Source of the DNA: an uncultured Sutterella sp.
Lineage (GTDB): Bacteria > Pseudomonadota > Gammaproteobacteria > Burkholderiales > Burkholderiaceae_F
NCBI GenBank assembly: GCA_900538905.1
Contig: UPZS01000029.1
Coordinates: forward strand, 1 to 28,108
Reading direction: 5' to 3'
DNA length: 28,108 bases
Below the pieces are notes generated by a model, which saw only the letters and a list, made by a program, of their open reading frames with translations, was not told the DNA's origin and did not search any database. This document shows, in pieces, positions 7,699 to 16,341 of the stretch. How positions within the stretch are numbered: position 1 is the first letter of the stretch; each line of letters begins with the position of its first letter. Position numbers and translations under genes: made by a program.

Positions 7699-10341
7699 TC
7701 AGGCAAGCTTTTCGGCAATCCAAGCGCGAGCGCTTTCAAGCGCCGCCGGCAATGCCTTGACGTCGGACGCCCCGGCCATGGCCATATCGGGCTTGCCGCC
7801 GCCCTTGCCGCCGCACTGGGCGGCCACAAAATTGACGAGCTCACCGGCCTTGATCTTGCCGATCAGGTCCTTCGTGACGCCGGCGCAGAGCTGAGCCTTG
7901 TCGCCGCCCGTCACCGCCAGAACGATCACGGCGGAACCGAACTTGCTCTTGAATTTGTCCATGGTCTCGCGCAACGTCTTGGCGTCAATGCCTTCGAGTG
8001 TCGTCAGAAGTACCTTGACGCCATTGATGTCTTGAGCGGCACTCAACGCCTCATCACCCTGCTTGGCGGCAAGCTTAGCCTTGGCTTCGGCCAATTCCTT
8101 TTCCAGGCGCTTGACGGTTTCACCCAAGTGGTCGATCTTTTCGGGCAATTCCTGAGCCGGCGCCTTGAACTTGGCAGCAGCCGTGGCAAGCAGATCGGCA
8201 TTGTCCTGCATCAAGCGAACGGCGTTCAAGCCCGTGACGGCTTCCACGCGGCGAACGCCCGCAGAAATGCCCGCTTCGCTGATGATCTTGAAAGAACCGA
8301 TGTCACCCGTGCGAGCCACGTGCGTACCGCCGCAGAGCTCCACCGAGGTGCCGATATTCAACACGCGAACCGTCTCGCCGTACTTTTCGCCGAAAAGCAT
8401 CGTCGCACCGCTCGTGCGGGCGTCTGCAAGCGACATGACACGACACTGCACCGGCGTGTTGGCCAGGATTTCAGCGTTTACGATGTCTTCGACCTGACGG
8501 ATTTCTTCGGCGGTCATCGGCTTGTCGTGGTGGAAGTCAAAGCGCGTCACGGCGTCGTTGACAAGACTTCCCTTCTGCGCCACGTGTTCACCGAGCACTT
8601 CGCGCAAAGCCTTGTGCATGATGTGCGTCACCGAGTGGTTGCGCATGATGGCTTCACGACGCTTGGCGTCGACCACAGCCTTAAACGTATCGCCCGTCTT
8701 GACTTCGCCTTCGCAAACATGAGCCACGTGACTAAAGACGCTTGCCTTGAGCTTCAGGCAATCACGAACCTGCAAGAGCGTCGTGCCGTTTTCGAGCACG
8801 CCGGTGTCGCCCACCTGTCCGCCCATTTCAGCGTAGAACGGAGTCTTGTCGAGAATGACAAGAACGTCGTCGCCGGCCTGAGCCGCTTCAACCTGAATGC
8901 CGTCCTTGTAAACCGCCAGCACCTTGGCTTGCGGAACTTCGAGCGTGTCGTAACCCACAAATTCGTTGTTGTCGCCCGTAAAGAGTACGTCGGCGGCAAT
9001 CTTGAATTTGCCGGCGGCACGTGCCTTGTTCTTCTGCTCGAGCATGCAGGCTTCAAAGCCTTCGGTATCGACCGTCAAACCGCGTTCGCGGCACACGTCT
9101 CCCGTCAGATCCACCGGGAAGCCATAGGTGTCGTGCAGCTTAAAGGCGATGTCGCCCGGCAGCACTCCGTCCTTGCATTCGGCCATAGCTTCGTCAAGAA
9201 TCTGCATGCCGTTGGAGAGCGTCTGCAGGAAACGTTCCTCTTCGGCACGAATCACTTCGGCAATCCTCGGATTCTTGATTTCCGGATAGATATCGCCCAT
9301 TTCACGGGCAAGCGGCTCGATCAATTTGTAGAAGAACGGACCGCGGGCGCCGAGCTTGTAGCCGTGGCGGATCGCACGACGGCAGATGCGACGAATCACG
9401 TAAGCACGCCCCTCGTTGCCGGGCTTGACGCCGTCGGCCACGGCAAAGCCGCAGGAACGGATGTGGTCGGCGATCACCTTGAGAGACGGGCTCTGCGGAT
9501 CGACATTTTCGGCACCGGCCTCTTCAACGGCTTGCTTCGCAGCACGCATCAGATTTTGGAAGAGATCAATATCGTAGTTGGTGTCGACTTGTTGCAAAAC
9601 GGATGCCAAACGTTCCAAGCCCATGCCGGTATCGATGTTGGGCTTGGGCAGACGGTTCATGTTGCCTGCCGTGTCGCGGTTAAACTGCGTAAACACCAGG
9701 TTCCAGATTTCCATGTAACGGTCGCCGTCTTCGTCGGGGCTTCCCGGAGGGCCTCCCTGAATCTTGGGGCCGCGGTCAAAGAAGATTTCCGAGCACGGAC
9801 CGCAGGGGCCGGTGTCGCCCATCATCCAGAAATTGTCGGACATGTAGCGGGCACCCTTATTGTCTCCGATGCGCACAATGCGCTCCGCAGGCACGCCGAT
9901 TTCTTTATTCCAGATGTCGTAGGCTTCGTCGTCTTCGATATAGACCGTCACCCAGAGGCGTTCGGCCGGAAGCTTATAAACCTTCGTGAGCAGTTCCCAG
10001 GCCCAGGCAATGGCTTCACGCTTGAAATAGTCGCCGAAGCTGAAATTGCCGAGCATTTCAAAAAACGTGTGGTGACGAGCCGTGTACCCGACATTGTCCA
10101 AGTCGTTGTGCTTGCCGCCGGCGCGGATGCACTTCTGAGCCGTCGTTGCACGCTGCAGGCTCTTATCCAAACCAAGGAAATTATCCTTGAACTGGTTCAT
10201 CCCCGCGTTGGTAAACAGCAGCGTCGGGTCGTCTTGCGGGACCACGGGGCTCGAAGCCACAATGGGGTGTCCCTTGCTCTCGAAGAACTTCAGAAAAGCC
10301 GTACGAATCTCGGCGGCCGTCATGTAAGTGTCGGGTTTCAT
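7699..10341 (-). CDS. alaS: Alanine--tRNA ligase
   Basis: 880-aa class II alanyl-tRNA synthetase (E. coli 876 aa), which charges tRNA-Ala and clears mischarged Ser/Gly. The N-terminal catalytic core shows [32 protein letters not shown] and [18 protein letters not shown]. The editing domain has the zinc ligands HSVTH (569-573) and CGGTH (Cys670, His674), matching the E. coli HxxxH and C666xxxH670 set. The C-Ala domain has the glycine-rich [14 protein letters not shown] near the end. I chose ATG 10341 by alignment with the family N-terminus. ATG 10323 is possible, and no strong ribosome-binding site separates them. The frame runs open to 10425 without family support. The tusA-like gene follows after 2 bases. 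Confidence 0.96.
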   Translation of the reverse strand: MKPDTYMTAAEIRTAFLKFFESKGHPIVASSPVVPQDDPTLLFTNAGMNQFKDNFLGLDKSLQRATTAQKCIRAGGKHNDLDNVGYTARHHTFFEMLGNFSFGDYFKREAIAWAWELLTKVYKLPAERLWVTVYIEDDEAYDIWNKEIGVPAERIVRIGDNKGARYMSDNFWMMGDTGPCGPCSEIFFDRGPKIQGGPPGSPDEDGDRYMEIWNLVFTQFNRDTAGNMNRLPKPNIDTGMGLERLASVLQQVDTNYDIDLFQNLMRAAKQAVEEAGAENVDPQSPSLKVIADHIRSCGFAVADGVKPGNEGRAYVIRRICRRAIRHGYKLGARGPFFYKLIEPLAREMGDIYPEIKNPRIAEVIRAEEERFLQTLSNGMQILDEAMAECKDGVLPGDIAFKLHDTYGFPVDLTGDVCRERGLTVDTEGFEACMLEQKNKARAAGKFKIAADVLFTGDNNEFVGYDTLEVPQAKVLAVYKDGIQVEAAQAGDDVLVILDKTPFYAEMGGQVGDTGVLENGTTLLQVRDCLKLKASVFSHVAHVCEGEVKTGDTFKAVVDAKRREAIMRNHSVTHIMHKALREVLGEHVAQKGSLVNDAVTRFDFHHDKPMTAEEIRQVEDIVNAEILANTPVQCRVMSLADARTSGATMLFGEKYGETVRVLNIGTSVELCGGTHVARTGDIGSFKIISEAGISAGVRRVEAVTGLNAVRLMQDNADLLATAAAKFKAPAQELPEKIDHLGETVKRLEKELAEAKAKLAAKQGDEALSAAQDINGVKVLLTTLEGIDAKTLRETMDKFKSKFGSAVIVLAVTGGDKAQLCAGVTKDLIGKIKAGELVNFVAAQCGGKGGGKPDMAMAGASDVKALPAALESARAWIAEKLA

Positions 10342-10403
10342 AGAGATATGTGTGAGTCTTATCCAAGAGTCGTGCAACCGTGTTTTGCGGGCACAACAAA
10401 TCC

Positions 10404-10420
10404 GCGGGTGTTGCACCCGC
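10404..10420 (-). promoter_or_regulatory. Inverted repeat in the alaS leader
   Basis: GCGGGTG (10404-10410) and CACCCGC (10414-10420) form a perfect 7-bp inverted repeat with a 3-base loop, flanked by further complementarity (TTGCGGG upstream and CCCGCAA downstream). It lies 63 bases ahead of the alaS start on the transcribed strand and has no T run. It could be a leader hairpin or protein-binding site controlling alaS. This is not a T-box, whose conserved elements are absent. Confidence 0.35.
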
Positions 10421-10467
10421 AACAATTCGGGGAATTTTACAGGAAAGGAAAACGGCGGAAATGATCT

Positions 10468-10501
10468 GCCGCAGGTTGGGCATCACAATGCCTCCTGCGG
10501 C
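10468..10501 (-). terminator. Two-part hairpin after glmM
   Basis: CCGCAGG-type outer arms, GCCGCAGG (10468-10475) with CCTGCGGC (10494-10501), enclose an inner GGCAT (10479-10483) and ATGCC (10488-10492) stem with a CACA loop. It begins 14 bases after the glmM stop. There is no strong T tract after it on the minus strand, so it may slow or protect the transcript end rather than terminate fully. alaS could still be read through from glmM. Confidence 0.4.
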
Positions 10502-10514
10502 TGAACATTTTTGA

Positions 10515-11849
10515 CTAATCCAACGCCTGAGCCATACGCTCGGCCAACTGTCGGGCCACTTCCTTGTCCTGCGCTTCAACCATGATGCGCAACAGCGGCT
10601 CGGTTCCCGACGGACGGATCAGCACGCGTCCGCTGCCGGAGAGCTCCGCTTCACAGGCCTTGATCGCAGCAGCAAACTTTTCGTTGCCCTTCCAGTCATA
10701 GCCTTTTGCAATGCGGCGATTGATGAGGACCTGCGGCATCAACTGCAAATCGGCCGTGAGTTGGGCCAGATCCTTTCCGCTCGAGACAACGGCCGCCAAA
10801 ACCTGCAAAGCGCTCACAATGCCGTCGCCCGTAGTCTGGCAATCAAGCGCAATCAAATGTCCTGAGCTTTCGCCGCCGTAAAGCCACCCCTTTTCGAGCA
10901 GCTTTTCCATCACGTAGCGATCGCCCACCTTGGCACGCTCAAACGGGATGCCGAGTTCGGCAAACCGTTTTTCCAACGCGAAATTGGTCATCAGCGTCCC
11001 CACGACGCCCGATGATTTGCCCATCGTTTGAATACGCTCGCGCGCCATAACGTACAAAAGCGCGTCACCGTTGTAGACGTTGCCCTGATTGTCGGCCATG
11101 ATCAAGCGATCGGCGTCACCGTCAAAAGCCAACCCCAAATCTGCGCCCGCCTTAGCCGTTCTTTCGGCCAAATCGTCCGTATGTGTGGCGCCGACGTCAC
11201 GGTTGATGTTAAAGCCGTCCGGTTCAACACCGTCGGACACAATGTCGGCACCCAGTTCATGGAACACCGAAGGAGCCGCGTGATACGCCGCTCCGTGCGC
11301 GCAATCGAGATAAAGCTTCATGCCTTTGAGGTCGAGACCGGTCGGGAACGTGCTCTTGCAGAATTCGACGTAACGACCGCAGGCATCATCGAGTCGATAG
11401 GCTTTCCCCAGCGCATCGCTGGCCACGCATTGATAGCCCTTGGCAATTTCGGCCTCGATTTCCTCTTCGACCGCATCGGGTAATTTGGTACCGCCGGCCG
11501 AGAAGAATTTGATGCCGTTGTCATGGTAGGGATTGTGGCTTGCACTGATCACCACGCCCGCATCCAGACGCAAAGCACGGGTGAGATAGGCAACGGCAGG
11601 CGTCGGTACCGGACCGCACAGCACAATATCCACGCCGGCAGCCGAAAAACCCGCCTGCAGCGCGGCTTCAAGCATGTATCCCGACACGCGCGTATCTTTG
11701 CCGATCAGAACCGTGGCGCGAGCCGTTTTACTGTGTCGGGCAAACACGCGGCCGGCCGCCTGCCCAAGCAACAACACAAAGTCCGGCGTAATCGGAGCTT
11801 CACCTACCGTACCGCGTACGCCGTCGGTTCCAAAAAACTGTCTTGCCAT
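10515..11849 (-). CDS. glmM: Phosphoglucosamine mutase
   Basis: 444-aa alpha-phosphohexomutase that converts glucosamine-6-phosphate to glucosamine-1-phosphate, feeding UDP-GlcNAc for peptidoglycan and LPS. The start FGTDGVRG is diagnostic. The phosphoserine is Ser104 in ISASHN. The metal loop DGDADR has aspartates 243, 245 and 247. The phosphate-binding [10 protein letters not shown] is near the C-terminus. ATG 11849 has AAAGGA upstream as a ribosome-binding site. It lies 62 bases after folP in the same direction, matching the conserved ftsH-folP-glmM order of beta- and gammaproteobacteria. Confidence 0.97.
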   Translation of the reverse strand: MARQFFGTDGVRGTVGEAPITPDFVLLLGQAAGRVFARHSKTARATVLIGKDTRVSGYMLEAALQAGFSAAGVDIVLCGPVPTPAVAYLTRALRLDAGVVISASHNPYHDNGIKFFSAGGTKLPDAVEEEIEAEIAKGYQCVASDALGKAYRLDDACGRYVEFCKSTFPTGLDLKGMKLYLDCAHGAAYHAAPSVFHELGADIVSDGVEPDGFNINRDVGATHTDDLAERTAKAGADLGLAFDGDADRLIMADNQGNVYNGDALLYVMARERIQTMGKSSGVVGTLMTNFALEKRFAELGIPFERAKVGDRYVMEKLLEKGWLYGGESSGHLIALDCQTTGDGIVSALQVLAAVVSSGKDLAQLTADLQLMPQVLINRRIAKGYDWKGNEKFAAAIKACEAELSGSGRVLIRPSGTEPLLRIMVEAQDKEVARQLAERMAQALD

Positions 11850-11911
11850 TTTTTCTCAATCCTTTCGTCAAACGCTCAACGCGCTTGCTGCAAAACTCGA
11901 ATTTTTTAATT

Positions 11912-12769
11912 TTAGCGAGCCGCCTGCAGGGCCTGCCAAACATCAAAAGCCTCCCGGGTTTCCCGTACGTCGTGCACGCGAACAATTTGAGCGCCGCGCT
12001 CGGCGGCAAGCAAGGCTCCCGCTACGCTCGAAACGATACGTTTGGAAGGATCGGCTTGGTTCGTTGCGGTACCGATCGAAGTTTTGCGCGACAGCCCCAT
12101 GAGATACGGACGACCGCTTGCCACAAAACGTTCGGTGTGCTTCAAAATGCTGAAGTTGTGTTCAAACGTCTTTCCGAAACCGAAACCCGCGTCCCAACAG
12201 ATTTGCGCCGGCTTGACGCCTTTGATCAAAAGCGCCTCTTCACGGCGCCTGAGATAAGTTTCGATTTCGCCGAGCAAATCTTCGTAGTCGGGACGGTTTT
12301 GCATCGTCTGCGGCGTGCCCTGCATATGCATGATCACGAGCCCCGCACCGCTTCGCGCGGCCACATCTTCGGCGCCGGGCAATTCAAACGCGCGAATGTC
12401 ATTGAGAATGCATGCGCCGGCCTCGAGGCTGGCCTGCATCACTTCGGGCTTACTCGTATCAACCGACACAGACAGCCCCTCCTGCGCAAGCGCCCGCACC
12501 ACAGGTACCACGCGGCGGATCTCTTCTTCAACGCTGACCTCAGATGCTCCCGGACGGGTTGATTCTCCGCCGACATCCAGAATGTCGGCACCTTGTTCGG
12601 CCAAACGCTTGCCCCAAGCCACAGCCGCTTCAAATTCGTTGTGCGTGCCGCCGTCGGAAAACGAATCGGGCGTCACGTTCACGATGCCCATGATGAGCGG
12701 TCGCGTGAGATCCAGTAGGCGATCCCGACATTGCCAGGTTGTGGCCCGCGCGCAAATTTCTGTCTGCAC
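11912..12769 (-). CDS. folP: Dihydropteroate synthase
   Basis: 285-aa TIM-barrel enzyme joining p-aminobenzoate to dihydropterin pyrophosphate in folate synthesis, the target of sulfonamides. Motifs are GIVNVTPDSFSDGG (residues 28-41), DVGGESTRPG (65-74) and a C-terminal RVHDV that closes the pterin/phosphate site. The start is GTG at 12769, chosen because AAAGGA lies seven bases upstream and no suitable ATG exists. An intrinsic terminator ends directly against that ribosome-binding site, so expression must come from readthrough or a promoter I cannot place within about 60 bases. No resistance-associated insertion is obvious in the loops seen. Confidence 0.96.
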   Translation of the reverse strand: MQTEICARATTWQCRDRLLDLTRPLIMGIVNVTPDSFSDGGTHNEFEAAVAWGKRLAEQGADILDVGGESTRPGASEVSVEEEIRRVVPVVRALAQEGLSVSVDTSKPEVMQASLEAGACILNDIRAFELPGAEDVAARSGAGLVIMHMQGTPQTMQNRPDYEDLLGEIETYLRRREEALLIKGVKPAQICWDAGFGFGKTFEHNFSILKHTERFVASGRPYLMGLSRKTSIGTATNQADPSKRIVSSVAGALLAAERGAQIVRVHDVRETREAFDVWQALQAAR

Positions 12770-12783
12770 GATTGTGTCCTTTC

Positions 12784-12810
12784 AAAAAAACGGCGGGACT
12801 TGCCCGCCGT
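12784..12810 (-). terminator. Intrinsic terminator between ftsH and folP
   Basis: On the minus strand ACGGCGGG pairs with CCCGCCGT (12803-12810 with 12790-12797), with a 5-base loop, and is followed by seven T residues (12790 down to 12784). It begins 21 bases after the ftsH stop and ends two bases before the folP Shine-Dalgarno (AAAGGA, 12777-12782). Confidence 0.85.
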
Positions 12811-12831
12811 CAAATGATTCGATAACGCTAA

Positions 12832-14781
12832 TTATTTCGGCTCTTCTTTGTCCGAAGCATGTGCTTCGTGAGGAACATCATCCGCGGGAGCCTTGGCTTC
12901 CTGCATCGGCTCCTCAACCTTTTCTTCCTTTCGAGGTTCGGGCTTGGCCGTTCCCGTCATCGGAGACTTGGGCGGACGCGGCTCATTGCCGGCAAGAATG
13001 TCGTCAATCTGATCGCCGTCAATCGTTTCCCAATCCAAAAGAGCCTTGGCCATGCGGTGCATTTCCTTCTGATGGCCTTCAATGAGGTCTCGCGCACGCT
13101 TGTATTGTTCGTCGAGAATGCGGCGGATTTCAGCATCAACCTGCTGCATTGTCTTTTCCGAAATGTGCGTGGTCTTCGTCACCGAACGGCCGAGGAAGAC
13201 CTCACCCTCGTTTTCGGCATAGACCATCACGCCCATCTTGTCGCTCATGCCGTAACGCATCACCATATCGCGAGCAAGCTGAGAGGCACGCTCAAAGTCA
13301 TTGCTCGCCCCGGTCGTCATCTGATTCATGAACACTTCTTCGGCAATGCGACCGCCGAAGAGGATGGCGATGCGGGTAAGCAGATAGTCGCGATCGTACG
13401 AGTAACGATCTTCTTCGGGCAACTGCATCGTCACGCCGAGCGCTCGGCCGCGCGGGATGATCGTCACCTTGTGCACCGGATCCGACTTGGGCAGAAGCTT
13501 GGCAACCAGCGCGTGACCGGATTCGTGATAGGCCGTATTGCGGCGCTCGTCTTCGGTCATCACCATGGAGCGGCGCTCCGCCCCCATCATGATCTTGTCC
13601 TTGGCCAATTCAAAGTCGTTCATTTCCACCACGCGACCGTTGCGGCGTGCGGCAAAAAGAGCGGCTTCGTTAACGAGGTTGGCAAGATCGGCACCGGAGA
13701 AGCCCGGCGTACCGCGTGCAATCACGTCGGGCTGCACGTCGGAGCCGATCGGCACCTTTTTCATGTGCACGTTGAGAATCTGTTCGCGACCGCGGATGTC
13801 GGGCAACGGCACCACGACCTGACGGTCAAAGCGCCCCGGACGCATCAAGGCAGGATCAAGCACATCCGGGCGGTTGGTTGCGGCAATGACGATGACGTTG
13901 GTGCCGGTTTCAAAGCCGTCCATTTCCACAAGCATCTGGTTGAGCGTCTGTTCGCGCTCGTCGTTGCCGCCGCCAAGACCTGCGCCACGCTGGCGGCCCA
14001 CCGCATCGATTTCGTCGATAAAGATAATGCAGGGGGCGTTTTTCTTGGCGTTTTCAAACATGTCGCGCACGCGGGCCGCGCCCACGCCTACGAACATTTC
14101 CACGAAGTCAGAGCCGGAAATCGAGAAAAACGGCACGCCGGCTTCACCGGCAATGGCTTTGGCAAGCAAGGTTTTGCCGGTACCGGGCGAACCCACGAGC
14201 AGAATGCCGCGCGGAATATGGCCGCCCAAACGCTGAAACCGCGACGGATCGCGCAGAAACTCCACGACTTCCTGCACGTCTTCCTTGGCTTCGTCGCACC
14301 CTGCCACATCGGCAAAGCGCACTTTATTGGCCGAATCGTCAAGCATGCGCGCCTTGCTCTTGCCAAACGAAAAGGCGCCCGACTTGCCGCCCTGCATTTG
14401 ACGCATGAAGAAAATCCACACGCCGATCAAAAGCAGCATCGGGAACCAGCTCACAAGAATTGTCTGCAAAAACGACGGTTCTTCTTCGGGCTTGCCGAAG
14501 ACCTGCACGCCGTTTTTACGCAGATCGTCAACCATCCACAGGTCGCCCGGGCTTGTAATCACGTAGGAAGCGCCTTCAACAGGCGTCACCGTGATCTTGC
14601 GGCCCTGCACGTCCACGCGGCGAATCTTGCCGTCCTTGGCATCCTGCATGAACTGCGTGTAGCTCGTCTGTTCGGCGTTCATGGGCGCTGTGGCCGAATT
14701 GTCGAACTGCCGGAAAACAGTAAAGAGTACAAAAGCGATGAGCAACCAAACCGCTACGCGGCCGATCATTCTGTTGTCCAA
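12832..14781 (-). CDS. ftsH: ATP-dependent zinc metalloprotease FtsH
   Basis: 649-aa inner-membrane AAA+ protease that degrades damaged membrane proteins and regulators such as LpxC. TM1 is at about residues 8-24, a periplasmic segment follows, and TM2 is at about 107-127. Walker A GSPGTGKT is at 197-204. Walker [10 protein letters not shown], the SRH region with NRPD...RPGRFDR, and the zinc-protease HESGH at 419-423 follow. The tail is charged (K/E/P-rich) and poorly conserved. TTG 14781 is chosen because AGAGGA lies at a good distance upstream. ATG 14769, four codons in, would be too far from it. A terminator follows the gene. rlmE precedes it with a 195-base gap. Confidence 0.97.
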   Translation of the reverse strand: MDNRMIGRVAVWLLIAFVLFTVFRQFDNSATAPMNAEQTSYTQFMQDAKDGKIRRVDVQGRKITVTPVEGASYVITSPGDLWMVDDLRKNGVQVFGKPEEEPSFLQTILVSWFPMLLLIGVWIFFMRQMQGGKSGAFSFGKSKARMLDDSANKVRFADVAGCDEAKEDVQEVVEFLRDPSRFQRLGGHIPRGILLVGSPGTGKTLLAKAIAGEAGVPFFSISGSDFVEMFVGVGAARVRDMFENAKKNAPCIIFIDEIDAVGRQRGAGLGGGNDEREQTLNQMLVEMDGFETGTNVIVIAATNRPDVLDPALMRPGRFDRQVVVPLPDIRGREQILNVHMKKVPIGSDVQPDVIARGTPGFSGADLANLVNEAALFAARRNGRVVEMNDFELAKDKIMMGAERRSMVMTEDERRNTAYHESGHALVAKLLPKSDPVHKVTIIPRGRALGVTMQLPEEDRYSYDRDYLLTRIAILFGGRIAEEVFMNQMTTGASNDFERASQLARDMVMRYGMSDKMGVMVYAENEGEVFLGRSVTKTTHISEKTMQQVDAEIRRILDEQYKRARDLIEGHQKEMHRMAKALLDWETIDGDQIDDILAGNEPRPPKSPMTGTAKPEPRKEEKVEEPMQEAKAPADDVPHEAHASDKEEPK

Positions 14782-14801
14782 GATATTCCTCTGTCTTGTG
14801 C

Positions 14802-14829
14802 GGACGGCCCCCCAAAAGCCAGACCGTCC
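14802..14829 (-). promoter_or_regulatory. Hairpin in the ftsH 5' leader
   Basis: GGACGGCC (14802-14809) and GACCGTCC (14822-14829) can form an 8-bp stem (one G-U) with a 12-base loop in the untranslated leader, ending about 10 bases before the ftsH ribosome-binding site. It has no T tract. A role in temperature- or protein-dependent control is possible but not shown. Confidence 0.3.
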
Positions 14830-14912
14830 TGTCTCGAATCAAAATAAAAAATGGTCAGTGGCGTCTTTTGACACGAAATAGATGCCGACACCGAAGCACG
14901 TTAAGCCTATAG

Positions 14913-14937
14913 CAAAACCCGGACAAATGTCCTGGGT
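14913..14937 (-). terminator. Hairpin after rlmE
   Basis: CCCGGAC (14918-14924) pairs with GTCC(T)GGG (14929-14936), with an AAAT loop and one bulged T. On the minus strand the hairpin is followed by TTTTGC. It lies 40 bases beyond the rlmE stop. The T tract is short, so termination may be partial. Confidence 0.45.
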
Positions 14938-14976
14938 CAATGCCTGAGATTGGTTAACAAAGTTTGCTCGAGACGC

Positions 14977-15627
14977 TTACTTTTGCTTCAGGCGACGGGC
15001 CACCACGTACATTTCCGCACTCGAATTGCGGCTTGCCTCGGGTTTGCGCTGCGCCACACTCACGAAATGCTTCTTACAGTTTTCAATGAACTGAGAGTAA
15101 CCCGACCCCTGAAAAGCCTTGGTGACAAAGACGCCTTCGGGCTTGAGGTGCTCAACGGCAAAGTCAAGCGCGAGTTCATTGAGAAGGAGACTGGCGTTGG
15201 CGTCGACCATGGCAATGCCTGATAGGTTCGGTGCCATGTCGCTGATCACGACGTCAAGCTTGTCCCCGCCGAGAATTTCATTGAGCTTGTCGGCAACTGC
15301 CTGCTCGCGGAAGTCCCCCTGCAGAAACGTCACCCCGTCGATGGGCTCCATCGGCAGGATGTCCATGGCGATAATGCGGCCCTTCAATTCGCCGTTTTTG
15401 TCGGTGAGTCGCTCGCGCACGATCTGCGTCCAGCTGCCCGGGGCGCTGCCGAGATCAGCCACGTTCATACCGGGGCGAAAGAGGTGTTCGGTATCGTCGA
15501 GTTCCGTGAGTTTATAAACGGAGCGGGCACGATAGCCCTCGCGGCGACTCTTTTTTACGAAAGGATCGTTGATGTGGCGCTCGATCCAAGCGCGGTTGGA
15601 ACGTAGTTTTTTTAGGGATTTGGGCAT
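14977..15627 (-). CDS. rlmE: 23S rRNA (uridine-2'-O)-methyltransferase RlmE
   Basis: 216-aa FtsJ/RrmJ-family enzyme that methylates the ribose of U2552 (E. coli numbering) in the large-subunit A loop, a late 50S maturation step. The SAM-binding motif is DLGSAPGSWTQ, and the catalytic K-D-K-E set is K39, D130 (in SDMAPN), K170 (in VTKAFQG) and E205. These sit at constant offsets from E. coli K38, D124, K164 and E199. ATG 15627 is the only reasonable start, but I see no near Shine-Dalgarno. It is divergent from yhbY, another large-subunit assembly factor, across 67 bases, as in E. coli, and is followed by ftsH. Confidence 0.95.
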   Translation of the reverse strand: MPKSLKKLRSNRAWIERHINDPFVKKSRREGYRARSVYKLTELDDTEHLFRPGMNVADLGSAPGSWTQIVRERLTDKNGELKGRIIAMDILPMEPIDGVTFLQGDFREQAVADKLNEILGGDKLDVVISDMAPNLSGIAMVDANASLLLNELALDFAVEHLKPEGVFVTKAFQGSGYSQFIENCKKHFVSVAQRKPEASRNSSAEMYVVARRLKQK

Positions 15628-15640
15628 GAAAACAAATAAA

Positions 15641-15692
15641 ATGCGTCCTGCACGACTTTTTTAGGTACAAAGACGCATATTTAAATATTTAA
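15641..15692. promoter_or_regulatory. Shared rlmE/yhbY promoter region with inverted repeats
   Basis: The 67-base divergent region holds ATGCGTC (15641-15647) and GACGCAT (15672-15678), a perfect 7-bp inverted repeat with a 24-base spacer. It also holds the perfect palindrome TTAAATATTTAA (15681-15692), ending two bases before the yhbY ATG. Promoters for both genes must lie here. The AT-rich palindrome is a likely -10 zone, but I cannot fix the elements. Confidence 0.4.
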
Positions 15693-15694
15693 CA

Positions 15695-16165
15695 ATGACA
15701 GAACTAATTTTAGAGCGTAACGAAAGACTGCGCCTGCGCGCCGACGCCCATCACTTGAATCCGCTCGTGCTGATCGGAGAAAAAGGCATGACGCCGGCCG
15801 TCTTGAAAGAAATCGAGCGCGCGCTCGACGATCATGGCCTCGTCAAGGTGCATGTGGCCGGAGACGATCGCGAAGAACGCGACGAAATTTACCACACGGT
15901 GGCCGACGAACTCGGCGCCGCCCGCATTCAGGAAATCGGCAAGATGCTCGTCTTTTATCGTCCTCCCGTTGAAAAGAACGAAGAGGATATCGGCCTGGCG
16001 CAGCTGCGCGCCAAGTCTGACCCGGGCGCACGCGGCATCAAAAAGCCCGCCGACAAGAAAAAGAAGCTCGCTTTGGGCAAACCCGCCAGCGCCAAGGACG
16101 CCAAGCGCAAGAGCAAAGCGCGTGCGGCAGCCAAGCGCAAAACCAAGAAGGCCTCGCTTGCCTGA
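15695..16165 (+). CDS. yhbY: CRM-domain ribosome assembly RNA-binding protein YhbY
   Basis: 156-aa protein. Residues 1 to about 97 form a CRM domain, with the GxxG loop as GEKG in LVLIGEKGMT and the end KMLVFYRP typical of YhbY, a pre-50S-associated RNA-binding protein. E. coli YhbY is only 97 aa. Here a lysine/arginine/alanine-rich tail of about 60 residues is added, probably a disordered rRNA-binding extension. ATG 15695 is chosen by family N-terminus. There is no Shine-Dalgarno, and the ATG directly follows an AT-rich palindrome, so a very short leader is possible. A strong terminator follows. Confidence 0.92.
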   Translation: MTELILERNERLRLRADAHHLNPLVLIGEKGMTPAVLKEIERALDDHGLVKVHVAGDDREERDEIYHTVADELGAARIQEIGKMLVFYRPPVEKNEEDIGLAQLRAKSDPGARGIKKPADKKKKLALGKPASAKDAKRKSKARAAAKRKTKKASLA

Positions 16166-16186
16166 CGAACTTCAAATTTTCGTCTC

Positions 16187-16221
16187 AAAGCCTGCGGAAC
16201 GTCCAAACCGCAGGCTTTTTT
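16187..16221 (+). terminator. Intrinsic terminator after yhbY
   Basis: AAAGCCTGCGG (16187-16197) pairs perfectly with CCGCAGGCTTT (16208-16218), with a 10-base loop and a run of six T residues (16216-16221). It lies 22 bases after the yhbY stop and separates it from the PhoB-controlled transporter. Confidence 0.88.
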
Positions 16222-16259
16222 GCGAGTGCGACTGATGAGTGTGACAGCTCAATGACGGA

Positions 16260-16292
16260 TTTGTGACAACTTTGTCATAAATCTGTCATAAA
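16260..16292 (+). promoter_or_regulatory. PhoB binding sites (Pho box) upstream of PiT gene 1
   Basis: Three consecutive 11-bp units read TTTGTGACAAC (16260-16270), TTTGTCATAAA (16271-16281) and TCTGTCATAAA (16282-16292). The last two match the E. coli Pho box CTGTCATA(A/T)A(A/T)CTGTCA almost perfectly. A weak -10, TCTATT (16308-16313), lies at a fitting distance where PhoB would replace the -35. This predicts induction under phosphate starvation. Confidence 0.85.
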
Positions 16293-16341
16293 CATCTGCA
16301 AAACTTTTCTATTGAGTTGTCAACAACCCATCCGTGCTCAA

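Noticed and set aside
8032..10464. 810-codon open frame on the plus strand
   Set aside because: It lies wholly antisense to alaS, has no family-like motifs, and is explained by the codon bias of the real gene.
10351..10480. Leader peptide upstream of alaS
   Set aside because: The open frame has no run of alanine codons and no clear ribosome-binding site.
12859..14847. 662-codon open frame on the plus strand
   Set aside because: It is antisense to ftsH across its length with no recognisable domain; a shadow of ftsH.
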